A DNA stretch of 64,000 bases, taken from contig NZ_CP025085.1 in NCBI RefSeq assembly GCF_002847015.1, forward strand, positions 2,790,001 to 2,854,000, in the 5' to 3' direction. The notes beneath the pieces were generated by a model, which did not search any database, was not told the DNA's origin, and was given only the letters and a program-made list of their open reading frames with translations. The stretch's first letter is position 1. Each line of letters begins with the position of its first letter. Source of the stretch: Prodigiosinella confusarubida. GTDB lineage: Bacteria > Pseudomonadota > Gammaproteobacteria > Enterobacterales > Enterobacteriaceae. The translations under genes were made by a program, and so were the position numbers. This document shows positions 19,421 to 28,186 of this stretch, one piece after another.

Positions 19421-20352
19421 AAATTTTGTTTACGTTTCCCGGGCAGGGGGCGCAAGTCGCGGGTATGTTGCATCAGTTACCGGATAATATGGCCTCGCGA
19501 CAACTGGTCGTGCAAGCCAGTGATGCGCTGAGTGAGAATGTGCTAACGCTGGATAGCGATTCTGCGCTGCATCACACCCGCGCAGTTCAACTGTGCCTGC
19601 TGATTGCCGGTGTGGCTTATGCCACCGAATTGGACATGTTGGACGTCACGCCGGACATCGTCAGTGGCTTGTCTATTGGCGCCTTCCCCGCCGCGGTGAT
19701 TTCCGGAGCGCTGGATTTCAGCGATGCGGTACGCCTGGTGGCGTTGCGTGGGGAATTGATGGAATGCGCCTATCCGCAAGGTTATGGTTTGACAGCAATA
19801 AGCGGTTTGCTACAACCGCAGATGGAACGACTGCTGGCAGAAGAGTATAGCGTGGCATCACCAGTCTATCTGGCGAATATTAACGCTGAAGATCAGATGG
19901 TGATTGCCGGCAGTGATGCAGCGATGCAACGAGTGATACAACGGGCTCGTGACGCTGGCGCCCATAAAGCTCAGCGGTTGGCAGTCAGTGTACCTTCGCA
20001 TTGTGCTTTACTGGATGAGGCGGCACAGCAACTGTCCGATGCCTTACAGAAAGTCAAGGTGCAGCGTCCGCGAGTCGCTTACCTGAGTGGCAGCAATGGG
20101 CGGGTGTACTGGCAACCAGAGCAGATTTCACGGGATCTGGCATTGAATATGGCGCGTACTGTGCATTGGCATGACGCGATGATTGCGGCCAGCGAACGGG
20201 GTGTGCAACTGGCTATCGAAATGCCGCCCGGCGCGGTGCTTACCGGATTAACCCGACGAGCATTGGTGCAGGGTGAAGCTATTTCCCGTTGTCAATTGGG
20301 GGTGAAGGCAGTGACGGAAATTGTGGCCCGCTATCGCCGGTATGCCCGGTAA
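19417..20352 (+). CDS. mdcH: Malonyl-CoA:ACP transacylase MdcH
   Basis: MdcH is an FabD-like acyltransferase that loads malonyl from malonyl-CoA onto the prosthetic group of MdcC, priming the decarboxylase before the cycle becomes self-sustaining. The sequence has FTFPGQGAQVAGM at the N-terminus and the nucleophile motif GLSIGAFPAA near residue 84, where FabD has GHSLGE. The later VPSHCALLDEAA supplies the catalytic His. It is 311 residues. It is the last gene of the operon and ends 3 bp from the convergent mdcR. Confidence 0.93.
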   Translation: MKILFTFPGQGAQVAGMLHQLPDNMASRQLVVQASDALSENVLTLDSDSALHHTRAVQLCLLIAGVAYATELDMLDVTPDIVSGLSIGAFPAAVISGALDFSDAVRLVALRGELMECAYPQGYGLTAISGLLQPQMERLLAEEYSVASPVYLANINAEDQMVIAGSDAAMQRVIQRARDAGAHKAQRLAVSVPSHCALLDEAAQQLSDALQKVKVQRPRVAYLSGSNGRVYWQPEQISRDLALNMARTVHWHDAMIAASERGVQLAIEMPPGAVLTGLTRRALVQGEAISRCQLGVKAVTEIVARYRRYAR

Positions 20353-20355
20353 AAC

Positions 20356-21279
20356 TCAAACGGTACCAACAGCACGAGCGTACATTCTGCCTTCTGCCGC
20401 CAGTGCCAAAACATTAGGATCCAGCTCGCGATTGCGGGCAAACACCAGCGCAATGGTTTGACGCATTGGGTAGTCATCACACAGTGGCATGAGATGTACG
20501 CCATTTTCATAGACTTTCTTCATCCGTCCGGGTAACAGGGTATAACCCACACCAGCCTGCACCAGACTGATCATTGAAAAAATATCGTTGACGCGGGTAA
20601 CAATATCCGGCTCAAAACCAGCAATCTGAAAGGCTTCGCTGAATCCGTGGTAGGTGGCAAAACCTTCTGTCAGCGCAACGAATTTCTGGTCGCGAAAATC
20701 ACGTAAGTCAGCCGGGCCGTCCACGATCAGAGGTGAGTCGGCCGGTGCCGCCAAAAAAATATCATCCTTAAACAGGGGGAGTATTTCGAAATGGCTGGCA
20801 TCAACCTGACTATCAGAAACCGAAATCAGAATGGCATCCAACTGTTGATTTTCCAACTGAATGAGCAGGTCTCGGTTAGAGCCCATCGTCAGGTCAATTT
20901 CGATTTCCGGGCGGCGGACTTTTAACCCCATAATCAAACGGGGGACAGTTTCCAATGTCAGGGAATACATGGTGCCAATCTTCATGCGTTGCTGACCAAA
21001 ACCTGCCACTTGCCGGGTTTGTTGAATACCTTTCTCTGTCAGCCCGACGATATCGCGGGCGAAATCCATAAGTGTGTGTGCGGAAGGTAAAGGGATCAAG
21101 CTGCGACCACGATGAATAAACAACGGGCAACGAAAACCCTCCTCCAGTGTGTGTAATGCGCGATGTACGCTGACACTGCTCAGGTTCAACTGTTCTGCGG
21201 CCCGGCCTATATGTTCTGTGTCCATAAATGCCAGAAAAATTTCTAGCTTTTTAAGCGTAATATCACTGTCGATCATCAT
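20356..21279 (-). CDS. mdcR: LysR-type regulator of malonate metabolism MdcR
   Basis: This LysR-family regulator is expected to respond to malonate and control the mdc genes. The N-terminal winged HTH is clear (LNLSSVSVHRALHTLEEGFRCPLFIHRGRSL), followed by a substrate-binding domain, about 307 residues in all. The frame can be extended to a TTG at 21318, but the ATG at 21279 (or the next one at 21276) gives the usual short lead into the HTH. No strong ribosome site is visible for either, so the start is uncertain. It is convergent with mdcH rather than divergent from mdcA. The 270 bp upstream of it hold no other recognisable element. Confidence 0.9.
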   Translation of the reverse strand: MMIDSDITLKKLEIFLAFMDTEHIGRAAEQLNLSSVSVHRALHTLEEGFRCPLFIHRGRSLIPLPSAHTLMDFARDIVGLTEKGIQQTRQVAGFGQQRMKIGTMYSLTLETVPRLIMGLKVRRPEIEIDLTMGSNRDLLIQLENQQLDAILISVSDSQVDASHFEILPLFKDDIFLAAPADSPLIVDGPADLRDFRDQKFVALTEGFATYHGFSEAFQIAGFEPDIVTRVNDIFSMISLVQAGVGYTLLPGRMKKVYENGVHLMPLCDDYPMRQTIALVFARNRELDPNVLALAAEGRMYARAVGTV

Positions 21280-21552
21280 AACCGTCTGTGGTGCGGAGTC
21301 AGGCCCGTACCTTATCAAATTTGAGCATAGTGTTTTTATCGATTGCGGAGATAACGATGGATTTATCTGCTTTTTTTGATCTCAGCCGGATTTTACTCGC
21401 ACCGGAGCGTTGTGTGTTCAGAAAAAGAATTGTCTGTTTTATGGATTTACCGGTTTGATTTTTTGTAAGTTTGCGCATTTGGTGCAATGCTTAAGTCGCT
21501 AAGCAGATTGGCCTGAGGTTACAGGCGTAGAAACTAAGAGGATAAGGTATTT

Positions 21553-21801
21553 ATGGGCATTATTTCATGGATTATCTTTGGTTTGATCGCCGGCATTCTT
21601 GCTAAATGGATTATACCTGGACAGGATGGCAGCGGCTTTGTTATGACCGTTTTGTTGGGGATTATCGGTGCTGTGGTGGGGGGGTATATCAGTACGTTCT
21701 TTGGTTTTGGCCGGGTCAATGGTTTCAATATTGGTAGTTTTGCTGTAGCGGTTATTGGCGCGGTGGTCGTATTATTGATTTACCGTAATATTCGCAGCTA
21801 G
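21553..21801 (+). CDS. GlsB/YeaQ/YmgE family stress-response membrane protein
   Basis: This is an 82-residue, glycine-rich membrane protein with three predicted helices, beginning MGIISWIIFGLIAGILAKWI and containing the family glycine zipper GIIGAVVGGYISTFFGFG. Family members (transglycosylase-associated proteins) are small inner-membrane proteins induced by stress; the molecular role is not known. An AAGAGGATAAGG region precedes the ATG. It stands alone, convergent with the PotA-like gene. Confidence 0.88.
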   Translation: MGIISWIIFGLIAGILAKWIIPGQDGSGFVMTVLLGIIGAVVGGYISTFFGFGRVNGFNIGSFAVAVIGAVVVLLIYRNIRS

Positions 21802-22167
21802 CCAGTATTCATTATCCGCGTCCTTGGGGATGCGGATCTCTTCAACATCTGCTGTTGTTTTAAACGCTCCCAGGGTATTTACCTCTCTCTTTCTCCAAAC
21901 GCCAGAGGGTTACCCATTTGACTCGGCGCTCAATCCGAAGCAGGCAATACACGAGGAAATCGTGGCTACTTTTACCCAGCGATGTAAATCGAAATGGTTT
22001 CCGGAAGGGACTTCAACCGGTTAAAGGTAGACGTAAACTACAATACGCTTCACTTAATCCTGTTGTTGAAGTAGCCACTACGTTTGGTTCCAGAAGGGAT
22101 GCCGAACGTGGTGGCTACTTCGCCTGACTGACATGCATCACGATGCCAGCAAATATACACATCCGTC
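21802..22167. repeat. Gene-free interval with inverted and dispersed GTGGCTACTT repeats
   Basis: No convincing gene lies in these 366 bp. GAAGTAGCCACTACGT at 22068-22083 faces ACGTGGTGGCTACTTC at 22106-22121 with one mismatch, giving a 16-bp inverted repeat around a 22-base loop. A further GTGGCTACTT copy lies near 21962-21971. A GGTTTCCGGAAGGGA-like segment near 22000 resembles GGTTCCAGAAGGGA inside the hairpin loop. The position between two convergent genes suits a bidirectional terminator, but the repeated blocks suggest a decayed repetitive element. Confidence 0.6.
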
Positions 22168-23262
22168 TTAGTGCGTCGTGACGACATCCAACGCTCGCAG
22201 GTTTTCCGGCATCCAGGACAGTTTTACTTCCGAACCGATTTTCCAGGCCGGATTCACCTCGTTGGCGGACATTTTTATCATAAACTGTGGCTGTCCGGCG
22301 ACTTCAGTTATTAAACGGACGTGGTCGCCCAGATAGATAAACTGCTGAATACGGGCATTCATCTGCTGTGCGCTGGTGGGTAAATGTTCGTCATTAACTT
22401 TTACCCGTTCGGGCCGGATGCACAACGTAATCTTTTTACCCGGTGAACTTGGCCGGACTTTCAGTGCTTTCAGCATGGTGCCGTCATCCAGACTCACATG
22501 GTAATAATCGCCATCGGTACCTGTTTGCGTGCCGATCAGTGTGTTGTTTTCACCAATAAACTGGGCAACAAATGCGTTCTGTGGACGCTCATAAATATCG
22601 TTGGGATAATCCATCTGCTGAATGATGCCATCGTTAAATACCGCCACCCGATCAGACATAGTCATCGCTTCACTCTGATCGTGAGTAACATAGACTACCG
22701 TCAGCTCCAGTGCCTGATGTAGTGCCTTGATTTCCAACTGCATGTGTTCGCGTAACTGTTTATCCAATGCACCCAGCGGTTCATCCATTAATACCAGACG
22801 GGGTTCAAACACCAGAGCTCTGGCTAGCGCTACACGCTGTTGTTGGCCGCCGGACATCTGTGCCGGATAGCGATCCGCCAGATTTGTCAATTTCACCCGA
22901 TCCAATACCCGATCCACTTTTTCTTTGATATCGCTGCGATTCATGCGGCGGATCGACAGGGGGAATGCCAGATTCTCTGCCACGGTCATATGCGGGAAAA
23001 GCGCATAGTTTTGGAAGACCATCCCAATACCGCGTTGATGCGGCGGCAGATGATGTAATGGTGTGTCGCGCAACAGGATTTCCCCTTGCGTCGGGGTTTC
23101 AAACCCGGCCAGCATCATCAGACTGGTGGTTTTGCCAGAACCGGATGGCCCCAGCATGGTCAGAAATTCGCCTTCCTGAATATCCAGATTAAGATTCTTT
23201 ACCACTAATCGATCGCCATCGTAGGTTTTCTGAATATTCTTGAAGCTGACATAGGTTTTCAT
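22168..23262 (-). CDS. ABC transporter ATP-binding protein, PotA-like (polyamine/GABA type)
   Basis: This 364-residue ATPase belongs to the spermidine/putrescine (PotA/PotG) group. The Walker A motif is GPSGSGKTT near residue 38, the signature MSGGQQQRVALARAL near 138, Walker B LVLMDEPLGALDK and the switch His VYVTHD. The C-terminal third is a TOBE-type regulatory domain. It is transcribed away from the other transport genes: the binding protein (28187) and permeases (29252, 30539) are 5 kb away on the plus strand, behind the regulator and gabT-gabD. No other ATPase is present, so this is the likely partner. Substrate is inferred from neighbours as GABA, putrescine or similar. Confidence 0.88.
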   Translation of the reverse strand: MKTYVSFKNIQKTYDGDRLVVKNLNLDIQEGEFLTMLGPSGSGKTTSLMMLAGFETPTQGEILLRDTPLHHLPPHQRGIGMVFQNYALFPHMTVAENLAFPLSIRRMNRSDIKEKVDRVLDRVKLTNLADRYPAQMSGGQQQRVALARALVFEPRLVLMDEPLGALDKQLREHMQLEIKALHQALELTVVYVTHDQSEAMTMSDRVAVFNDGIIQQMDYPNDIYERPQNAFVAQFIGENNTLIGTQTGTDGDYYHVSLDDGTMLKALKVRPSSPGKKITLCIRPERVKVNDEHLPTSAQQMNARIQQFIYLGDHVRLITEVAGQPQFMIKMSANEVNPAWKIGSEVKLSWMPENLRALDVVTTH

Positions 23263-23513
23263 TATTTCATTCTCTCACTGTGTCTGGAACAGCAAGTTAT
23301 ATGCATAAACCATGCCTATTAATGAAATGGGCGCATGACGAGCAGGGTTGTCAGGATAAATCGGCACGCTGAACGCATGAGCCACACGTTCTACCTGTGG
23401 TGATGCATGAAATCTTAAAACTGGGCATATTGACCATATTTTCTCACTGTCCGTGTGATCAGACTTATAACCTATGCCTCAAAATAGTGATCTATTGTTA
23501 ATTAAGGGCACTA

Positions 23514-23529
23514 AAAAAGTGCACTTTTT
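23514..23529. terminator. Perfect palindrome just after the MocR-type regulator gene
   Basis: AAAAAGTGCACTTTTT is a 16-bp perfect palindrome starting 8 bp beyond the regulator stop codon at 23538 on the minus strand. A shorter alternative stem, GCACT/AGTGC (23508-23522), overlaps it. It is compatible with a terminator for the regulator gene. The rest of 23263-23537 is the upstream region of the PotA-like gene and shows nothing else recognisable. Confidence 0.45.
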
Positions 23530-23537
23530 CCTTGCGA

Positions 23538-25031
23538 TTACCCAACATCAGGTAACGCTTTCAGCTCATTCAGACTGGTGACAATCACGCCGAATGCTCG
23601 CACCATTTCATCTTCGTCCACACTGGCGTAACCCAGTAACAGACCTCGTTGATGAGTGGGGTGCAGATAGTAGCTGGAGAGCGGTTTTACCATCACACCG
23701 CGTTGAAGAATGCGAGCGCTGAGTACCACATCATCCACTGTATCGGGTAACCGCATAATCAGGTGCAGCCCGGCGTTACTGTTGTATCCCAGATAGTCTT
23801 CACCCAGATGCTGTACGATCAATTCGCTTAGCAGGGTGCGACGGCGGGCATACAGCAGACGCATACGGCGGATATGTGCGGCGTAATGTCCTTCACTGAT
23901 AAACTGGCTCAGTGTTAGCTGAGTCAGTAAATGTCCACCGCGGTACAGCTCGGCATGGGCAATTTTCAGTTCCTGGGCCAGATGAGGGGGCAGCACCATA
24001 TAACTCACTCGCAAACCGGGATACAGCGTTTTGCTGAAAGTACCGATGTAAATCACCGGCGGCTGGTTTTTTAACCCTTGTAACGCTGGAATTGGGCTAC
24101 CGGAGAAACGGAATTCACTGTCATAGTCGTCTTCAATCACCCAGCTTCCGTGCTCTTGGGCCAGCGCCAACAACCGTTGACGACGCGCCAGGCTCATTAC
24201 TGACCCCAGAGGGTACTGGTGGGATGGTGTAACGCAAATCAGGCGTGGCACCCATTGAGGGGAAACCTTATCCGGCGGCACCATACCTTGCTCATCCACT
24301 TCTATCGGGGCGACCCGTAGGCCATTGATAGTCAGTACGTTACGCATCCCCCAATAGCATGGGTCTTCAAGCCAGGCCAGATCGCCAGGATTGCACAGCA
24401 TTTTTGCCAGCAAATCCATTGCCTGATGTGTCCCTTCGGTAATCAGAATCTGATCCGGCGTGCATTCTACTGAGCGTGCGATCCGCAGGTAGTCCACCAG
24501 CGAGCGCTGTAGTTCCGGGCATCCGCCGATTGGTGAATAGGAGAGCTGTTCCGGTTTGAGTCGACGAGCGAGACGAGTTTGCAGCCGTCGCCACAGATCA
24601 TGTGGAAAGCTGGTGATGTCAGGAATGCCCGGCATAAAAGCCCCCCATTGTTTTGCCGATGCTCCGGCATAACCCAGCAAATGCAGGCCCCGGCGGGAAA
24701 ACTCCTGTACCACTGGACTGGGGGCGGGTTCAGTATCGTCACGCAAGTTCGGAATTGCCGTGTCCGGCAGCTGTTCTGTTACATAAGTACCGCTACCGGT
24801 ACGGGTTTCGATGTATCCTTCGGCGAGTAACTGTTCATAGGCGGCGATCACTGTGTTGCGTGACAGCGAAAGCTGCTGCGCCAGATCCCGCGAAGAGGGC
24901 AAGCGCCGCCCAGCTGTAATGGCACCCTCCAGAATGGCCAGCCGGATAGTATCGTAAAGACGTTTGTTTAATGTGCCTTCCTGTTGGCTTTCCAGCCCCT
25001 GCAATAGCAAGTCAGTCAGTAGTGAGCGCAA
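23538..25031 (-). CDS. MocR/GabR-type regulator (GntR HTH fused to aminotransferase-like domain)
   Basis: The 497-residue protein has an N-terminal GntR winged helix (RLPSSRDLAQQLSLSRNTVIAAYEQLLAEGYI, about residues 42-73). A class I aminotransferase-like domain follows, with the PLP-binding Lys in YIGTFSKTLYPGLRVSY. This is the MocR/GabR family, whose known member GabR of Bacillus binds GABA and PLP and activates gabT-gabD. Being divergent from gabT and gabD, it probably senses GABA or a related amine and controls these genes. PdxR is the alternative, but no vitamin B6 genes are near. Confidence 0.9.
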   Translation of the reverse strand: MRSLLTDLLLQGLESQQEGTLNKRLYDTIRLAILEGAITAGRRLPSSRDLAQQLSLSRNTVIAAYEQLLAEGYIETRTGSGTYVTEQLPDTAIPNLRDDTEPAPSPVVQEFSRRGLHLLGYAGASAKQWGAFMPGIPDITSFPHDLWRRLQTRLARRLKPEQLSYSPIGGCPELQRSLVDYLRIARSVECTPDQILITEGTHQAMDLLAKMLCNPGDLAWLEDPCYWGMRNVLTINGLRVAPIEVDEQGMVPPDKVSPQWVPRLICVTPSHQYPLGSVMSLARRQRLLALAQEHGSWVIEDDYDSEFRFSGSPIPALQGLKNQPPVIYIGTFSKTLYPGLRVSYMVLPPHLAQELKIAHAELYRGGHLLTQLTLSQFISEGHYAAHIRRMRLLYARRRTLLSELIVQHLGEDYLGYNSNAGLHLIMRLPDTVDDVVLSARILQRGVMVKPLSSYYLHPTHQRGLLLGYASVDEDEMVRAFGVIVTSLNELKALPDVG

Positions 25032-25056
25032 AGTGGACCCCTCAAATATTAAAAAC

Positions 25057-25077
25057 TGGCTCTGGATTATAGGGCCA
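25057..25077. promoter_or_regulatory. Candidate operator between the MocR-type gene and gabT
   Basis: TGGCTCT (25057-25063) and AGGGCCA (25071-25077) form an inverted repeat with one mismatch in the 127-bp divergent region. The placement suits binding by the adjacent regulator. The match to any known MocR site was not established. Confidence 0.3.
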
Positions 25078-25158
25078 TAGCGCGCATAAATAGCAACACT
25101 AAGGCATAAAATTGTCAGTCATAACCTATTGGGTGTGTTCATCGAATCGGAGCAGAAA

Positions 25159-26424
25159 ATGAATAATAGCGAATTAAATCAACGCCGTTTGGCCGCCACG
25201 CCGCGTGGTGTAGGGGTAATGTGTGATTTCTTTGCTGCCAAGGCGGAGAATGCCACGTTGTGGGATGTGGAAGGCCATGAATATATTGATTTTTCTGCTG
25301 GGATTGCAGTGCTGAACACTGGCCATCGCCATCCGAAAATTCTGGCTGCAGTGCGTGAACAGCTGGAGTGTTTTACTCACACCGCTTATCAGGTTGTGCC
25401 TTATGGCAGCTATATCACGCTGGCCGAACGTATCAATGCGATAGCGCCTATCCACGGGCCGGCAAAAACCACTTTCTTCACGACGGGTGCTGAAGCTGTT
25501 GAAAATGCAGTGAAAATTGCGCGTGCTTATACCAAACGCCCTGGTGTGATTGCCTTTAACGCTGCTTTTCATGGCCGTACATTGCTGACCATGACATTGA
25601 CTGGCAAAGTGGCACCTTATTCCACTGGTTTTGGCCCATTCCCAGGGTCCATTTTTCACGCGGTATATCCTAGCGAGCATAATGGCGTCACGGTAGAACA
25701 GTCGCTGGAAAATATCGATCGTTTGCTGCATACCGATATTGCTGCTGATCAGGTGGCGGCTATTCTGCTGGAACCGGTACAGGGTGAAGGCGGTTTCAAT
25801 GTGGCGCCACCGGAATTCATCAGCGCACTGCGTAAACTGTGTGATGAGCACGGCATATTGTTGATTGCCGATGAAGTACAAAGCGGTTTTGCCCGTACTG
25901 GCAAAGTGTTTGCGATGGAGTATTACGAAGAAAAAGCGGATCTGATCACCATGGCGAAAAGCCTGGGGGGCGGTTTCCCGATTTCCGGCGTGGTTGGTCG
26001 CGCTGACGTGATGGATGCCCCAGGACCGGGCGGACTGGGTGGCACCTATGCTGGTAACCCCCTGGCGGTGGCGTCAGCTCTGGCGGTACTGGATGTGATT
26101 GAAGACGAAAAACTGTGCCAGCGTGCGCAGCAACTGGGAGCCACACTGGTAGAGACGCTGAGAAGTCTGAAAGCGAAGTGCCCGGCGATCGTCGATATTC
26201 GTGCCCGTGGCTCAATGGTGGCGGTAGAATTCAATGATCCGCAAACGGGTAAACCTAGTGCGGAGATTACCAAGACATTCCAAAAAGAGGCGCTGAATCA
26301 GGGGCTGCTGCTGCTGACATGTGGTGTGCATGGCAACGTGATCCGTTTCCTGTACCCGCTGACCATTCCTGATGCTCAGTTCAGTAAAGCATTGGACATC
26401 CTGACCCGCGTCCTGACTCAGTAA
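25159..26424 (+). CDS. gabT: 4-aminobutyrate aminotransferase GabT
   Basis: GabT is a PLP-dependent class III aminotransferase converting GABA and 2-oxoglutarate to succinate semialdehyde and glutamate. Visible motifs are IAVLNTGHRHPK, TTGAEAVENAVKIARAYTKR, EPVQGEGGFN, LLIADEVQSGFARTG with the PLP-contacting Asp, and TMAKSLGGGFPISGV with the Schiff-base Lys. An in-frame start lies 10 codons upstream (25129). The ATG at 25159 has a GGAG site 8-9 bp before it and begins MNNSELNQRRLAATPRGVG like E. coli GabT, so it is chosen; the product is 421 residues. The gene is 10 bp upstream of gabD and divergent from the MocR-type regulator. Confidence 0.94.
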   Translation: MNNSELNQRRLAATPRGVGVMCDFFAAKAENATLWDVEGHEYIDFSAGIAVLNTGHRHPKILAAVREQLECFTHTAYQVVPYGSYITLAERINAIAPIHGPAKTTFFTTGAEAVENAVKIARAYTKRPGVIAFNAAFHGRTLLTMTLTGKVAPYSTGFGPFPGSIFHAVYPSEHNGVTVEQSLENIDRLLHTDIAADQVAAILLEPVQGEGGFNVAPPEFISALRKLCDEHGILLIADEVQSGFARTGKVFAMEYYEEKADLITMAKSLGGGFPISGVVGRADVMDAPGPGGLGGTYAGNPLAVASALAVLDVIEDEKLCQRAQQLGATLVETLRSLKAKCPAIVDIRARGSMVAVEFNDPQTGKPSAEITKTFQKEALNQGLLLLTCGVHGNVIRFLYPLTIPDAQFSKALDILTRVLTQ

Positions 26425-26434
26425 AAGGATAGCT

Positions 26435-27895
26435 ATGCAACTGAAAAATAATATTTTATTCCGCCAGCAATGTCTGATTGGCGGTGAGTGGCTGGATAGC
26501 CAGAGCGGTGAAAATCTGGTTGTGAACAATCCGGCGACGGGTGAAACGTTGGGAACTGTACCGCTGGTGACTGCCGATCAAACCCGTCAGGCGATTGACG
26601 CGGCGGAGCAGGCGCTGACTCCGTGGCGTTTGCGTACTGGAAAAGAACGTGCGGCGCTGTTACAGGCATGGGCACGGCTGATTCGTGAAAATCAGGATGA
26701 TTTAGCTGCGTTACTTACTGCTGAACAGGGAAAACCGCTGCCTGAAGCGTTGGGGGAAATCGGTTATGCCACGTCGTTTATCGATTGGTTTGCCGAAGAA
26801 GCCAAACGAGTTGAAGGCAGTGTGTTGCAGTCACCACAGGCCACCCAGCGTCTGTTGGTAATTAAACAGGCGATCGGGGTGTGCGCGGCGATTACGCCGT
26901 GGAACTTCCCGGCCGCGATGATTACCCGCAAGGTCGCGCCGGCACTGGCGGCAGGCTGTACCATGATTGTTAAACCGGCAGAGCAGACACCGTTTACGGC
27001 ACTGGCGTTGGCGGAATTGGCACAACAGGCTGGCATTCCTGCCGGAGTATTGCAGGTGGTGACCGGTGACGCGCCTTCGGTAGGGAAAATCCTGTGCGAT
27101 AGCCCGGTGGTTCGCAAGTTGAGTTTCACCGGCTCAACCGAGGTCGGGCGTATTCTGATGGCGCAAAGCGCACCAACAGTGAAAAAATTATCACTGGAAC
27201 TGGGCGGCAATGCGCCGTTTATCGTGTTCGACGATGCAGATCTGGAACTGGCGGTGAAAGGTATTTTGGCGTCCAAGTTTCGTAACAGCGGTCAAACGTG
27301 TGTTTGTGCCAACCGGATTTATGTCCAGCGCGGTATTTACCCGGCACTGGCGGCACGGCTGGTAGAGGAAGTGAAGAAGCTTAAGGTGGGAGAAGGTACT
27401 CAACCCGGTGTTACACAAGGCCCGTTGATTGATGACGATGCGGTCAGCAAGGTGCAGCAACACATTGATGACGCGCTGTCGCAAGGGGCAACCTTGTTGG
27501 TGGGGGGAGAACCTCATGCGCTGGGCGGTACGTTCTTCTCTCCAACGGTGATTGGCGATGTAACGCGCACTATGCGTTTTGCCCGCGAAGAAACCTTTGG
27601 CCCGGTCGCGCCGCTGTTTCCGTTCAGTGAAGAGGCTGAAGTTGTCACCATGGCCAATGACACGGAGTTCGGTCTGGCTGCCTATGTTTATACCCGGGAT
27701 GCCATTCGTCAATGGCGAGTACCCGAAGCGCTTGATTACGGCATGGTAGGTATCAACACTGGCCTGATTTCGAACGAAGTGGCTCCATTTGGCGGTGTGA
27801 AACAGTCAGGTTTGGGCCGTGAAGGTTCACGGTTCGGTATCGAGGATTATCTGGAGATGAAATATCTCTGTGTAGACCTCACGCCTTCAGTTTGA
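26435..27895 (+). CDS. gabD: Succinate-semialdehyde dehydrogenase GabD
   Basis: GabD is an aldehyde dehydrogenase that oxidises succinate semialdehyde, probably with NADP, to succinate, completing GABA breakdown into the TCA cycle. The 486-residue sequence has GVCAAITPWNFPAAMITRK, the cofactor loop FTGSTEVGRIL, the general-base Glu in LSLELGGNAPFIVFDDADLE and the nucleophile Cys in NSGQTCVCANR. An AAAGGA site precedes the ATG, 10 bp after gabT, making a two-gene operon. E. coli GabD is of similar length (482). Confidence 0.94.
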   Translation: MQLKNNILFRQQCLIGGEWLDSQSGENLVVNNPATGETLGTVPLVTADQTRQAIDAAEQALTPWRLRTGKERAALLQAWARLIRENQDDLAALLTAEQGKPLPEALGEIGYATSFIDWFAEEAKRVEGSVLQSPQATQRLLVIKQAIGVCAAITPWNFPAAMITRKVAPALAAGCTMIVKPAEQTPFTALALAELAQQAGIPAGVLQVVTGDAPSVGKILCDSPVVRKLSFTGSTEVGRILMAQSAPTVKKLSLELGGNAPFIVFDDADLELAVKGILASKFRNSGQTCVCANRIYVQRGIYPALAARLVEEVKKLKVGEGTQPGVTQGPLIDDDAVSKVQQHIDDALSQGATLLVGGEPHALGGTFFSPTVIGDVTRTMRFAREETFGPVAPLFPFSEEAEVVTMANDTEFGLAAYVYTRDAIRQWRVPEALDYGMVGINTGLISNEVAPFGGVKQSGLGREGSRFGIEDYLEMKYLCVDLTPSV

Positions 27896-27900
27896 CGCAA

Positions 27901-27971
27901 GGAAAGACAGGGACGTCTCACTTTGCCGTTGTTCTATTATGGTGCGTCTGTCTTTCCCGGAAGCACCATAA
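27901..27971 (+). other. Two interleaved inverted repeats after gabD
   Basis: GGAAAGACAG (27901-27910) pairs with CTGTCTTTCC (27948-27957), and TTATGGTGC (27937-27945) pairs with GCACCATAA (27963-27971). Both are perfect. The order left1-left2-right1-right2 means the stems are interlocked, so RNA could form a pseudoknot or switch between two hairpins. They lie between gabD and the transporter genes and could attenuate or terminate gabTD transcription. The rest of the gap to 28186 contains the upstream region of the binding-protein gene. Confidence 0.65.
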
Positions 27972-28186
27972 CAAAGCAGTAAACTCTCAATAACAATAGT
28001 TCTAAAAACAGGGCGCTTTGCCTATCTTATGGCGTCACGCTTCTCTGCCCCATCGCGTTAACCCCACAACATTTATCAGATATTGGCACGAAATATGCTT
28101 TATATAAAAGTACATGATGCATCGGAAACGATTTTACGATGTTGCCGTTTTGGCATTGCGTTGACTAACTCTCCAGGAGCCAGACT

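Noticed and set aside
21824-22127. Two short plus-strand frames after the GlsB-type gene
   Set aside because: They cover the inverted repeat region and show no domain or start signal; the repeats account for the sequence.
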